Assembly (NCBI GenBank): GCA_027492675.1
Contig: JAPUEI010000019.1
Span: 68,191 to 113,570, forward strand
DNA from: Propionibacteriaceae bacterium
GTDB taxonomy: Bacteria > Actinomycetota > Actinomycetes > Propionibacteriales > Propionibacteriaceae
DNA: 45,380 bases
Direction: 5' to 3'
Positions within the stretch are counted from its first letter, which is position 1, and every line of letters starts with the position of its first letter. The position numbers and the translations under genes were made by a program. The notes beneath the pieces were generated by a model. It was not told the DNA's origin and made no database searches. It saw only the letters and a list, made by a program, of their open reading frames with translations. Shown one piece after another: positions 10,701 through 16,742 of this stretch.

Positions 10701-10825
10701 GCCACGGCGACGAGGTCTGCCTCGAAGGGGTCCTGCCGGGCGCCTCGCAGATCCTGGGCGAGGGCAGCGACCAGCGCGTCGGGATCGTCTCCCACACGCA
10801 CCCTCAACCCGTTCACGCGCCTCAC
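7697..10825 (-). CDS. recC: Exodeoxyribonuclease V gamma subunit RecC
   Basis: This is a 1042-residue RecC-type subunit: a degenerate helicase/nuclease fold that splits the duplex and scans for Chi in well-studied RecBCD. The N-terminus has the RecC-like phrase ATPGQGRWLMQRLATELG (about residues 44-61), and an LVGLDESTFPR segment lies mid-protein. There is no Walker A motif, as expected. It is the first gene of recCBD and overlaps recB by ATGA. Start choice is uncertain. The GTG at 10825 has a GAGGT about 12 bases upstream. A GTG at 10816 would suit a leaderless transcript from a TAGGGT -10-like box at 10829-10824. Upstream lies an unusual four-copy repeat. Confidence 0.92.
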   Translation of the reverse strand: MRRVNGLRVRVGDDPDALVAALAQDLRGARQDPFEADLVAVATPGQGRWLMQRLATELGAGAEGGDGVCARIAMPSPSVMLRDLEREVLGITPAEDPWVVEKLTWTMLRAFDVAADRSWFQDIAEHLRDDERPGRRYGTARRFCELFIRYARWRPSLLTAAGSGGDAWQHELWTLLVDLVDEPTPGERTSQAAELLRRDPTVTSLPSRLSIWSPERLAPSERELLAAVGSGREVTIWWPSASVSHDGLITGRLGVANRAALRALAREAEPEPVVVAGGGADTVLGRLQRHVRTGESTTPPVPDGSIAVHLSHGLDRQVEVLRDVLCDLFNQYPDLEPRDVVVCAPELEDVAPLVRALCIVDPELVGPTSHPVSRLRVQVTDPSAARTNPVLDVLAQVMNLATSRAELHDFVGLCSAPLVARRFRFDAEKLETVTDLLERAGVRWGIDASTRVSFGIPGINQNTWLTGLNRLVLGVALSERELTYVSSVLPLDMVDSSDLDLVGALAEIVAVVRKAVASFAAKATPREWVARFREVLDHLVTVSSDDSWQLGDAQRQLTDLAAASGEDAPAVSLADMRHLVTDWLEGHPPRSTLLTGNLTVTTLNTLRHVPHRVVCLVGLDESTFPRAARRSGDDLLERADDPEDPHGALDDRQLFLDALMSARDAFVVICAARDQRTNDELPLAAPVVDLLDAVRELGLDPDHLTVPHALQPYEVATEATYDRAAVEARRALVAPTRKSAEDRFDVRDLPPLPRPAAVTLAELVAFLRHPAREFLRKRVGSYWGITRSELDADPDDGQSSTTEIPIELGPLESWSLENRLLQLAVAGHDPQAIEQAELRRGFLPPMVRGSLAMATATSRVGDVLDTVRPYLSAPLDHIDVTHELPSGIVINGRVPVRGRTVVDAITSKPADKRLVEPWARLLLLAAGAPGDWSATVCSRRRVVTLGVRSAEEASLALDALVAVMLEGWNAPLPLPPRLAYALADPRAMVDEPRRTELWKYDIDPTWQLFFSGYDDLATAAERWGGLEKLAQQTYGPLLEAQR

Positions 10826-10863
10826 CCTAGAGGTGACCTCGGACAGAACCTGACCAGGCCCAG

Positions 10864-10951
10864 GAAGTCTCTCGGGAAGGGTTCAGAAGTCTCTCCGCAA
10901 CGCTCCGGAAGTCTCTCGCGAACGGGTTGGAAGTCTCTCGGCAACGACGGC
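10864..10951. repeat. Four-copy direct repeat, 22-bp period, upstream of recC
   Basis: GAAGTCTCTC begins at 10864, 10886, 10908 and 10930, exactly 22 bases apart and identical in all four copies. Each is followed by three or four G/C, then AA and a C or G, then variable bases (on the minus strand: C-S-TT-SSS-GAGAGACTTC). The period is not a multiple of three and matches two helical turns. The array fills most of the 168-base gap between the mrx1 stop and the recC start, beginning about 40 bases upstream of recC. Its job is unknown; a regulator-binding array for recCBD is my inference. Confidence 0.9.
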
Positions 10952-10993
10952 GCGAGAGGGAGGAGACAGGGATGAGAACCCCGCGAGACGCCG

Positions 10994-11239
10994 TCAGCCG
11001 GCGAGTGCGGCCAAGCGCTTCTGTACGTCGGCGACGCTCGGGTTGGTGAGCGTCGAGCCGTCCTCGAAGAGGAGCGTCGGCACCGTACGGTTGCCGCCGT
11101 TCGCGTGCTCCACCAGCTCGGCGCCCTCCGGCTCGGTCTCGATGTCGACGGTCTCGTACTCGATACCTGCCCGGTCGAGCTGAGACTTCAGTCGATGGCA
11201 GTAGCCGCACCAGGTCGTCGTGAACATCGTCAGGGCCAT
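10994..11239 (-). CDS. mrx1: Mycoredoxin / glutaredoxin-like protein
   Basis: This 81-residue thioredoxin-fold oxidoreductase has the active site WCGYC (about residues 10-14). The cis-proline segment is GGNRTVPTLLF, followed by GSTLTNPS, both typical of actinobacterial mycoredoxin-1. That enzyme reduces mycothiol mixed disulfides on proteins in the cytoplasm. I chose the ATG at 11239 (MALTMF) because it gives the usual length. A GTG at 11260 would add seven residues, and no clear ribosome-binding site decides. It is divergent from uvrD2 across about 98 bases, as in mycobacteria, where the two are also neighbours. Confidence 0.9.
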   Translation of the reverse strand: MALTMFTTTWCGYCHRLKSQLDRAGIEYETVDIETEPEGAELVEHANGGNRTVPTLLFEDGSTLTNPSVADVQKRLAALAG

Positions 11240-11337
11240 GTTCAGGCGAACGTCGGACACAGTCGCGCCTATTCCCGGCAGACGCCTGTACGGACGCGGC
11301 TGGAGCACTGTCGGCGACGCGTGGCACAGTGTCCGGC

Positions 11338-13377
11338 ATGGCCGCTCCGCACCCCGACGAGATCCTCGCCGGACTCGACCCGGAGCAGCGCGAGGTGGCC
11401 ACCAGCCAGGGCGAGCCGGTCGTCGTCATCGCCGGAGCGGGCACCGGCAAGACCAGAGCGATCACGCACCGGATCGCGTACGGGGCGCTCACGGGCGCCA
11501 TCGACCCGCGCGCGACGCTCGCCGTGACCTTCACGACCCGAGCGGCAGGCGAGATGCGCGGACGGCTGGGGCGCCTCGGCGTTCCCGGCGTGCAGGCGCG
11601 CACGTTCCACTCGGCAGCCCTGCGGCAGGCGCAGTACTTCTGGCCGAGGGCGTACGGGTCGTCGCTGCCCCAGGTGACGGAGGGTCGCTTCTCGACGGTG
11701 GCGGACGCGGCGCGGCGCCTGGGTCTGCCGACCGACACCGCGCTGATCCGGGACCTGTCCGCGGAGATCTCGTGGGCGAAGGTGTCCAATGTCGAGCCCG
11801 AGTCGTACGCCACGCTCTCGCGTCACGCGCACCGGGAGGTGGCTGCGGTGGAGCCCGAGGTCGTGGGGCGCCTGCTGGTGACCTACGACAACCTGCTTCA
11901 CGACCGCGGCCGGATCGACTTCGACGACATCCTGCTGTGCGCCGTGGCGCTCCTCACCGACCACGAGGACGTCGCCGCCGAGGTGCGCCGAACGTACAGG
12001 CACCTGGTCGTCGACGAATACCAGGACGTCAGCCCGGTCCAGCAACGGCTCGTGGAGTTGTGGCTGGGGGTGGGCCGCGATGTCTGCGTGGTGGGCGATC
12101 CGGCGCAGACGATCCACTCGTTCGCCGGAGCTCGCGCGGAGTACCTGCTGGGCTTCGCCGAGCGGCACCCCGGCGCGCGTCGCGTCGAGCTCGTCCGCGA
12201 CTACCGCTCGACGCCCGAAGTGGTCGGGGTTGCGAACACGCTCCTCGCCGGGTCCGGCCAGCGCCATGTCACGCTGCGCGCGCAGCGAGCTTCCGGACCA
12301 CAGCCGGTCTTCGAATCCGCTGCCGACGACTCCGCCGAGGCCTCTGCCGTGGTCCGGTGGCTGAAGAACCTCAGGGCCGACGGCACGGACTGGCGCGAGA
12401 TGGCCGTGCTGTACAGGATCAACGCCCACTCGCCCGCCTACGAGGCGGCTCTCACCGACGCCGGCATCCCGTACCAGGTGCGCAACGCGGAGAAGTTCTA
12501 CGACCGGCCGGAAGTACGTCAGGCGCTGGGTGCCCTCGGCGCCACCGCGCGCACCAAGGGCGGCGAGCCGGGACTGGAGGCCGTACGAGAGGTGCTCGGG
12601 GCCCTCGGATGGTCTGAGAAGCCGCCGACCTCCGGTGGCCAGGTGCGTGAGCGCTGGGAGTCGCAGAACGCGCTCGTCGACCTGGCCGTTGACCTCGCGG
12701 GCACCGGCCTGAGCCTGTCCGACCTCGTCGCTGAGTTGCAGCGGCGGGCGTCCGTCGAACAAGCGCCCGCGGGCATGGGCGTCACGCTGTCGACGCTGCA
12801 CGGGGCCAAGGGCCTCGAGTGGGATGCCGTTGCGCTGGTCGGCATCCACGACGGGGGAGTGCCGTTCGTGCTGGCGGAGACGCCCGAGGAGATCGCCGAG
12901 GAGAGGCGCCTGCTGTACGTGGGGGTGACCAGGGCGCGCGAACATCTGCGCATCTCCTGGTCGACCGGGCGCGGCCGTGACCGCGGCCCCTCCCGCTTCC
13001 TGGCCGCTGTCGCGGCCACCACTCGTCGCGACCCCCGCGCGCGACGCGCGAAGGCCGTGGTCCAGACGGTCGCCACGAACTGTCGCGTGTGCGGGCGCGC
13101 GCTCGGCTCGTCAGCCGAGCGTGTGCTGGGTCGTCACGAGGACTGCCCCTCGAGCTACGACGCGGACCTCGTGGCGGCCCTTCACCTCTGGCGTGAGCGA
13201 GTCGCCGCTGCGGCGAAGCTGCCCGCATTCTGCGTGTTCACCGACTCGACCTTGGTCGCCATCGCCGAGGCCTGCCCGAGGAATGCCGCCGCGCTGGCCG
13301 AGATCTCAGGTGTCGGGCCGAGCAAGATCAGGAAGTACGGCGACGACGTACTGGCCCTTGTCGCCGCGGGATCATGA
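11338..13377 (+). CDS. uvrD2: ATP-dependent DNA helicase UvrD2
   Basis: This is a 679-residue SF1A 3'-5' helicase. Walker A is GAGTGKT (33-39), the DExQ motif is VVDEYQDVSPVQQR (about 223-236), and motifs V/VI are TLHGAKGLEWDAV and LLYVGVTRAREH. The C-terminal features that define UvrD2 rather than UvrD1/PcrA are present: a tetracysteine segment (CRVC...GRHEDC, about 582-603) and an HRDC domain (LPAFCVFTDSTLVAIAE... to GVGPSKIRKYG, about 622-672). In mycobacteria the cysteine motif links a minimal helicase to the HRDC domain. The ATG at 11338 is preferred; a GTG at 11329 is in frame and neither has a strong ribosome-binding site. whiB7 lies downstream on the same strand under its own promoter. 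Confidence 0.93.
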   Translation: MAAPHPDEILAGLDPEQREVATSQGEPVVVIAGAGTGKTRAITHRIAYGALTGAIDPRATLAVTFTTRAAGEMRGRLGRLGVPGVQARTFHSAALRQAQYFWPRAYGSSLPQVTEGRFSTVADAARRLGLPTDTALIRDLSAEISWAKVSNVEPESYATLSRHAHREVAAVEPEVVGRLLVTYDNLLHDRGRIDFDDILLCAVALLTDHEDVAAEVRRTYRHLVVDEYQDVSPVQQRLVELWLGVGRDVCVVGDPAQTIHSFAGARAEYLLGFAERHPGARRVELVRDYRSTPEVVGVANTLLAGSGQRHVTLRAQRASGPQPVFESAADDSAEASAVVRWLKNLRADGTDWREMAVLYRINAHSPAYEAALTDAGIPYQVRNAEKFYDRPEVRQALGALGATARTKGGEPGLEAVREVLGALGWSEKPPTSGGQVRERWESQNALVDLAVDLAGTGLSLSDLVAELQRRASVEQAPAGMGVTLSTLHGAKGLEWDAVALVGIHDGGVPFVLAETPEEIAEERRLLYVGVTRAREHLRISWSTGRGRDRGPSRFLAAVAATTRRDPRARRAKAVVQTVATNCRVCGRALGSSAERVLGRHEDCPSSYDADLVAALHLWRERVAAAAKLPAFCVFTDSTLVAIAEACPRNAAALAEISGVGPSKIRKYGDDVLALVAAGS

Positions 13378-13406
13378 GAGTTTCGGTCACGATTTCGTAC
13401 CGGCGC

Positions 13407-13446
13407 AATAAATAGGTTGCACATCCTTCGACGACCTCTCTAGCCT
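13407..13446 (+). promoter_or_regulatory. whiB7 promoter with AT-rich WhiB7-type box
   Basis: AATAAATA (13407-13414) lies two bases upstream of TTGCAC (13417-13422, -35-like). TAGCCT (13441-13446, matching TAnnnT) follows after an 18-base spacer. WhiB7 is known to bind region 4 of the housekeeping sigma factor and to grip AT-rich DNA just upstream of -35 with its AT-hook. The layout therefore suggests autoactivation. The AT box stands out in very GC-rich DNA. Transcription would begin near 13453, giving a leader of about 335 bases. Confidence 0.6.
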
Positions 13447-13455
13447 CTGAAAGGT

Positions 13456-13470
13456 CGCCACCGGGTGGCG
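13456..13470 (+). promoter_or_regulatory. 5' hairpin in whiB7 leader
   Basis: CGCCAC / GTGGCG form a perfect six-base-pair stem around a CGG loop, just downstream of the predicted transcription start and upstream of the leader-ORF ribosome-binding site. It could stabilise or tune the leader RNA. Confidence 0.4.
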
Positions 13471-13502
13471 GCGCGCTGACTCGAGGCGGAAGGGAGAAAC
13501 CA

Positions 13503-13679
13503 ATGCTGACGACATGGATGCCGATCACGGCCATGACGCAGACGATTGCGTTCTCTGCCACGCCCACGACCGGCACCAATCCGTCCACGTCGCGCTTCGA
13601 CGCCGAGACGAGCGGTCTCAAGCGTCACAACGCCGACTACGGCACCGGAACCGATCTGGCCCCTGGGGGCGCCGATTGA
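13503..13679 (+). CDS. whiB7 leader ORF (58 codons)
   Basis: A short ORF starts at the ATG at 13503, six bases after a good AGGGAG ribosome-binding site (13491-13496), and ends at TGA 13677-13679. It encodes a threonine-rich peptide beginning MLTTWMPITAMTQT that resembles no enzyme. It lies between the whiB7 promoter and a terminator-like hairpin. Known whiB7 loci of actinobacteria carry such a leader ORF, whose disturbed translation by ribosome-targeting antibiotics relieves termination. The stop codon is inside a hairpin (13676-13694). Codons 8-10 contain TCACGGCC, identical to the core of the terminator 3' arm. I infer a regulatory leader peptide whose translation matters more than its product. 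Confidence 0.75.
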   Translation: MLTTWMPITAMTQTIAFSATPTTGTNPSTSRFDAETSGLKRHNADYGTGTDLAPGGAD

Positions 13680-13694
13680 TGGGCTGACCATCAA
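13676..13694 (+). promoter_or_regulatory. Hairpin over the leader-ORF stop codon
   Basis: TTGATGG / CCATCAA form a perfect seven-base-pair stem with a five-base loop. The leader-ORF TGA (13677-13679) is within the 5' arm, so a ribosome finishing or pausing there would melt it. It ends ten bases before the terminator-like hairpin. Confidence 0.6.
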
Positions 13695-13703
13695 GCGCCA
13701 CTC

Positions 13704-13739
13704 AGGCCGTGAAACCCAGATCACCGGGATTCACGGCCT
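13704..13739 (+). terminator. Attenuator hairpin upstream of whiB7
   Basis: AGGCCGTGAA (13704-13713) and TTCACGGCCT (13730-13739) pair perfectly over ten bases. CCC/GGG inside the loop can extend the stem after a mismatch. Only a poor T-containing stretch (TCGTGTTT) follows. It lies 50 bases before the whiB7 start and well after the promoter, so it is placed as an attenuator rather than an end-of-gene terminator. The 5' arm can instead pair with TCACGGCC at 13525-13532. Confidence 0.7.
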
Positions 13740-13789
13740 TCGTGTTTCCCGGGCAGACCAGACACCAACCGCCACCCAGGAAGCACACC

Positions 13790-14107
13790 ATGACACTTCT
13801 TCTCGAACTGATGGCCCCGTTCGAAGCTCGCGTCGACATGCCTTGTACCGATGAGGACCCCGAGATGTTCTTCGCTGAGTCCCCGTCCGACATCGAGCTG
13901 GCCAAGCTCATCTGCGGAGACTGCCCCGTACGCAACGAATGCCTCGCCGGCGCGCTGTCCAGGCGTGAGCCTCACGGCGTCTGGGGTGGGCAGCTCTTCA
14001 TCGCAGGCGAGATCGTGGCCCGCAAGAGGCCGCGCGGACGTCCTCGCAAGGTCGTCGAGCCGGAACCGGCCGTAGAACTCCCCACGCGTCAGGAGTACGC
14101 CGCGTGA
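13790..14107 (+). CDS. whiB7: WhiB-family transcriptional regulator WhiB7
   Basis: This 105-residue iron-sulfur regulator controls intrinsic antibiotic resistance in actinobacteria. Four cysteines ligate the [4Fe-4S] cluster: C19, C42, C45 and C51. The GVWGG turn is at 63-67, and the WhiB7-specific AT-hook KRPRGRPRK is at about 79-87. The AT-hook distinguishes it from other WhiB proteins (in Streptomyces the orthologue is WblC). The start is the ATG at 13790 with AGGA eight bases upstream; ATG 13811 is an internal alternative. It is transcribed from its own promoter through the leader described above and is closed by a strong terminator at 14116-14145. Its position after uvrD2 and before an ABC1 kinase matches mycobacteria. 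Confidence 0.94.
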   Translation: MTLLLELMAPFEARVDMPCTDEDPEMFFAESPSDIELAKLICGDCPVRNECLAGALSRREPHGVWGGQLFIAGEIVARKRPRGRPRKVVEPEPAVELPTRQEYAA

Positions 14108-14115
14108 GGGGGCGC

Positions 14116-14145
14116 AGACCCGGACCAGAGACCTGGTCCGGGTCT
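14116..14145. terminator. Bidirectional terminator between whiB7 and the ABC1 kinase gene
   Basis: A perfect 13-base-pair stem (14116-14128 with 14133-14145) closes a four-base AGAC loop, followed on the plus strand by TCTGCTGTCT. It lies between two convergent genes and can serve both. Confidence 0.8.
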
Positions 14146-14165
14146 TCTGCTGTCTGGGGTGCGGT

Positions 14166-15518
14166 TCAGCGCGGCGCGAAGCCGGGCAAGTAGTCGGTGA
14201 GCACGTCGGAGAAGCTCGCCCGCACATCGAGTTGGGAGAGCACCGCGATCCCGCCCATCCAGACGCGGTGGATCAGCGCGTAGACCGGAGGCACGTTGAG
14301 CTGGTTCATCACGGTGTCGGGGTGGTGTCCCTCGGCGGCCAGCCGCTGGTACTGGTTGCGCATCCAGTCCCGCGTGAAGTGGAACTCCGCCGCTGTGGCC
14401 GGCTCCACGAACGGCGCCAGGTACGCCAGCAGCTCCTCGGGGTCCGCGTCGCCGACCAGCAGGCCCTCGGCGCGAAGGCCCGCGGCCACGTCTGCCGCGT
14501 TGCCGTGGAGCGCTGTACGGATGAGGCGGCCCATCGGCTCGGGCAGGCCGTCGGGGAGACGCGCCACGAGCCCCCAGTCCACGATCCCCAATCGCCCATC
14601 ATCGAGAACAAGGAAGTTCCCAGGATGCGGGTCGGCGTGCAGCAGGCCGGCGCGCTGCGGGGCCGAGAACAGGAACCGTACGTAGGCCAACCCGACCGCG
14701 TTGCGTCGAGTCTCGTCCCACTCCGCGACCGCGTTGAGCTTCGACCCTTGCAGCCACTGGCTCACCAGCACCTTGCGAGTGGCGACCATGACCTTCGGCA
14801 CGGTGAACTCGGGATCGCCCTCGTAGGCGGTCGCCGCGATGGTCTGGTGTTCAGCTTCCTGGAGGTAGTCGACCTCCTCACGGATCCGTGCGCCGATCTC
14901 GGCGGTCAGCGCCTTGATGTCCATGTTGCCGGTCAGTGGGGACATGACCGAGGCCAGGCGACTGATCTGCGCGAGGTCGCTCTCCAGCGCGGCGTCGGCG
15001 CCGGGGTACTGAATCTTCACCGCCACCGGCTCGCCTGTTGCCGCCCACGTCGCACGATGCACCTGCCCGATCGATGCCGCTGCCGCCGGGCGACGGCCGA
15101 AGTCGCTGAACAGGTCTCGCCAGTCTGCGCCCAGCTCCGCTTCGAGGACCGCCTCGAGGCGTGCCACCGGCATCGGCGGGGCGGAGTCCTGGAGCCGCCG
15201 CAGCTGATCGCGGTACGGCCCGGCCACCTCGTCCGGAAGCACGGCCTCGAACATGCTCAGGGCCTGGCCGAACTTCATGGCGCCGCCCTTGAGCTCGCCG
15301 AGGACGCGGAACACCTGGGCAGCGGCCTGCTCCCGCATGTCGTTCTGTACGGACTCGGCGCTCGCGCCCAGGAGTCTCTTGCCGAACCCGACCGTCGCCC
15401 GGCCCGCGTACCCCAAGGGAAGACCGAGCATCCGTGCGCCGCGGGAAAAGCTCGACGTGGGCACCCGCTCCTGCCCAGCGTCCTCCGACGGGTCAGCGGT
15501 GGGCTCGTCAGCGGTCAT
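14166..15518 (-). CDS. ABC1/ADCK/UbiB-family atypical kinase
   Basis: This 450-residue protein belongs to the ABC1 (COQ8/ADCK/UbiB) atypical kinase family. The family-defining KxGQ region is KGGAMKFGQALSM (about 77-89). The AxAVK-like strand is EPVAVKIQYPG, the catalytic loop is LLHADPHPGNFLV, and the metal-binding DxG equivalent is LGIVDWG. COQ8 members are ATPases that support quinone synthesis; actinobacterial members are largely uncharacterised. The start is the ATG at 15518 (MTADEP), which overlaps the stop of the upstream E1-like gene as ATGA, so the two are translated together. The pair next to whiB7 recurs in mycobacteria (Rv3197/Rv3196 region), which suggests a shared but unknown role. 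Confidence 0.88.
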   Translation of the reverse strand: MTADEPTADPSEDAGQERVPTSSFSRGARMLGLPLGYAGRATVGFGKRLLGASAESVQNDMREQAAAQVFRVLGELKGGAMKFGQALSMFEAVLPDEVAGPYRDQLRRLQDSAPPMPVARLEAVLEAELGADWRDLFSDFGRRPAAAASIGQVHRATWAATGEPVAVKIQYPGADAALESDLAQISRLASVMSPLTGNMDIKALTAEIGARIREEVDYLQEAEHQTIAATAYEGDPEFTVPKVMVATRKVLVSQWLQGSKLNAVAEWDETRRNAVGLAYVRFLFSAPQRAGLLHADPHPGNFLVLDDGRLGIVDWGLVARLPDGLPEPMGRLIRTALHGNAADVAAGLRAEGLLVGDADPEELLAYLAPFVEPATAAEFHFTRDWMRNQYQRLAAEGHHPDTVMNQLNVPPVYALIHRVWMGGIAVLSQLDVRASFSDVLTDYLPGFAPR

Positions 15519-16438
15519 GCCCCAATTCTGTCTGGCGTCGCCTCCTTCCCCAACCCCGGAGCGCACGTCCGGCAGATGCAGTCCGGATGGGGCGGCCACA
15601 CCCGCAAGGTGGTGCGCCCTGTGTCGCCCGACAGCGTGAGCGTCCTCGACCGCAGTTCACCGGCCTCGCCGTGGACGAACGCGACGATCTGCGCGACGGC
15701 CATCGCCGTCACCCACGAGTCCAGAAGCGGGTCGTCGGGCGCCGTTCGGTGCGACAGCTGGGCTGCCAGTCGCGGCCAGGCGCGGTCGGCATCAGCCCGC
15801 CACAGATCGGCGCACCTGACGCACGACGTCTGGGCTGGCACGACGAGGGGGCCAGCGACGGCCACGCCTGGGCGAGTTCTCACGACGAGGTACGGGTCGC
15901 CGTCATGCGTCAGGGCGTCCGTGATGCTGCGATCGGGCTCACAGGTGCCGGTGCACACCACCGTGATCGACACCGGACCCCGACCGTCCACGACGGCGCG
16001 CCCGCCATGACGTCGCGGTCCGTGACGCAGTTGTGCCACGAGCCGGTCAGCGGCGGTGCGACGGGTGCCGAGGATCGGCGTCTCGTCCCTGATCCTCACC
16101 GTGTGCCCGAGGTCCAACAGCACCGTGGACAGTCGTTGCGCGACGACTCCGCTGCCGACGATGCGGACGGTGGCCGGGGTGATCTGGTCGGCGAGGCGTC
16201 CGTGTTCGTCGAGCCGGTCGAGCAACCACTGAGTCCACGCGAGCCGTCCTGCGTCGGATGACTCCGGGGCCGTGTCGCCTGCCGACAGGGACTGCAGGAG
16301 GTCGTCGGCCATCGCCGGTACGGGCTCGAGGACGAGCACGTCGTCGTCGATGCCGACCTGGAGGGTGGTGGGGCTGCGCCAGACAGGGACGCGGTCCCCG
16401 TGAGGTCTGCGACGAAGGGGTGGACGGGATGTCGGCAT
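15515..16438 (-). CDS. E1/ThiF-like protein related to TOMM cyclodehydratases
   Basis: This 307-residue protein has an N-terminal region unlike known catalytic domains, then a Rossmann-like strand-turn (VRIVGSGVVAQRLSTVLLDLGH, read as VRIVGSGVVAQ and STVLLDLGH). Late cysteine pairs (SCVRCADLWR, then DCICRTCAPG at the C-terminus) could bind zinc. This fits the E1-like partner domain found in ocin/cyclodehydratase proteins of azol(in)e peptide pathways, and the mycobacterial Rv3196 group. No YcaO partner or precursor peptide is visible, so a peptide-modifying role is not supported. The start at ATG 16438 is the first one consistent with a compact protein and has a poor ribosome-binding site. 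It overlaps the downstream kinase gene by four bases. Confidence 0.6.
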   Translation of the reverse strand: MPTSRPPLRRRPHGDRVPVWRSPTTLQVGIDDDVLVLEPVPAMADDLLQSLSAGDTAPESSDAGRLAWTQWLLDRLDEHGRLADQITPATVRIVGSGVVAQRLSTVLLDLGHTVRIRDETPILGTRRTAADRLVAQLRHGPRRHGGRAVVDGRGPVSITVVCTGTCEPDRSITDALTHDGDPYLVVRTRPGVAVAGPLVVPAQTSCVRCADLWRADADRAWPRLAAQLSHRTAPDDPLLDSWVTAMAVAQIVAFVHGEAGELRSRTLTLSGDTGRTTLRVWPPHPDCICRTCAPGLGKEATPDRIGA

Positions 16439-16487
16439 GGGCCATGGTGGGCCCAGACCGGAGCCGGGTGGAAGGGCTACAGCGGGG

Positions 16488-16518
16488 CGGACAACACGTC
16501 GCCGGGAACGGACAACAC
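16488..16518 (-). promoter_or_regulatory. Two direct CGGACAACAC repeats upstream of the E1-like gene
   Basis: CGGACAACAC occurs at 16488-16497 and 16509-16518, 21 bases apart, about two helical turns. It reads GTGTTGTCCG on the transcribed (minus) strand. The pair lies 50-80 bases upstream of the ATG at 16438 and just after the DUF5679 terminator, where an operon promoter is expected. TTGTCC inside each copy could act as a -35 element, but I found no convincing -10. Confidence 0.5.
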
Positions 16519-16530
16519 CGTCGGGTACGG

Positions 16531-16562
16531 CAGAGGGCGGGACCAATCGGTCCCGCCCTCTG
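16531..16562. terminator. Strong hairpin terminator after the DUF5679 gene
   Basis: A perfect 14-base-pair stem (16531-16544 with 16549-16562) closes an AATC loop. It begins 18 bases after the DUF5679 stop codon and has no T tract, like many actinobacterial terminators. Confidence 0.8.
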
Positions 16563-16580
16563 ACGCCGTGCGCTGCCGGA

Positions 16581-16742
16581 TCAGGCCTTGCCGAGGATCC
16601 GGTTGAGGTTGGTGCCGCACTCGGGGCACTTGCCCTTAGCCATGCGGGTCCCGTTCTCGCTGACGACGATGTTGCCCGTCGCCTCGCGCTTCGCCTTGCA
16701 CTTCACGCAGTAGAACTCACCCGTGTAGGTCTTGTCGGCCAC
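16581..16742 (-). CDS. DUF5679-like zinc-ribbon protein
   Basis: This is a 53-residue protein with two CxxC knuckles (C12/C15 as YCVKC and C39/C42 as KCPEC) and the ending TNLNRILGKA. I recognise the pattern as the small DUF5679 family of actinobacteria, whose function is unknown. The two knuckles make a zinc ribbon likely. The start is GTG at 16742, preceded by a near-perfect GGAGG ribosome-binding site six bases upstream, which suggests strong expression. It is monocistronic: a strong terminator follows, and the region upstream is a 317-base gap. Confidence 0.82.
   Translation of the reverse strand: MADKTYTGEFYCVKCKAKREATGNIVVSENGTRMAKGKCPECGTNLNRILGKA

Noticed and set aside
10864..10951. 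CRISPR-like array
   Set aside because: The unit is only 22 bases in total with a 10-base identical core. There are no 30-base spacers and no cas genes.
13178..13377. A separate small DNA-binding gene at the uvrD2 3' end
   Set aside because: The HRDC-like sequence is in the same frame as the helicase and belongs to UvrD2.
15515..16438. A RiPP (azoline peptide) biosynthesis cluster
   Set aside because: Only an E1-like protein is present. No YcaO protein, dehydrogenase partner or short precursor ORF is visible nearby.
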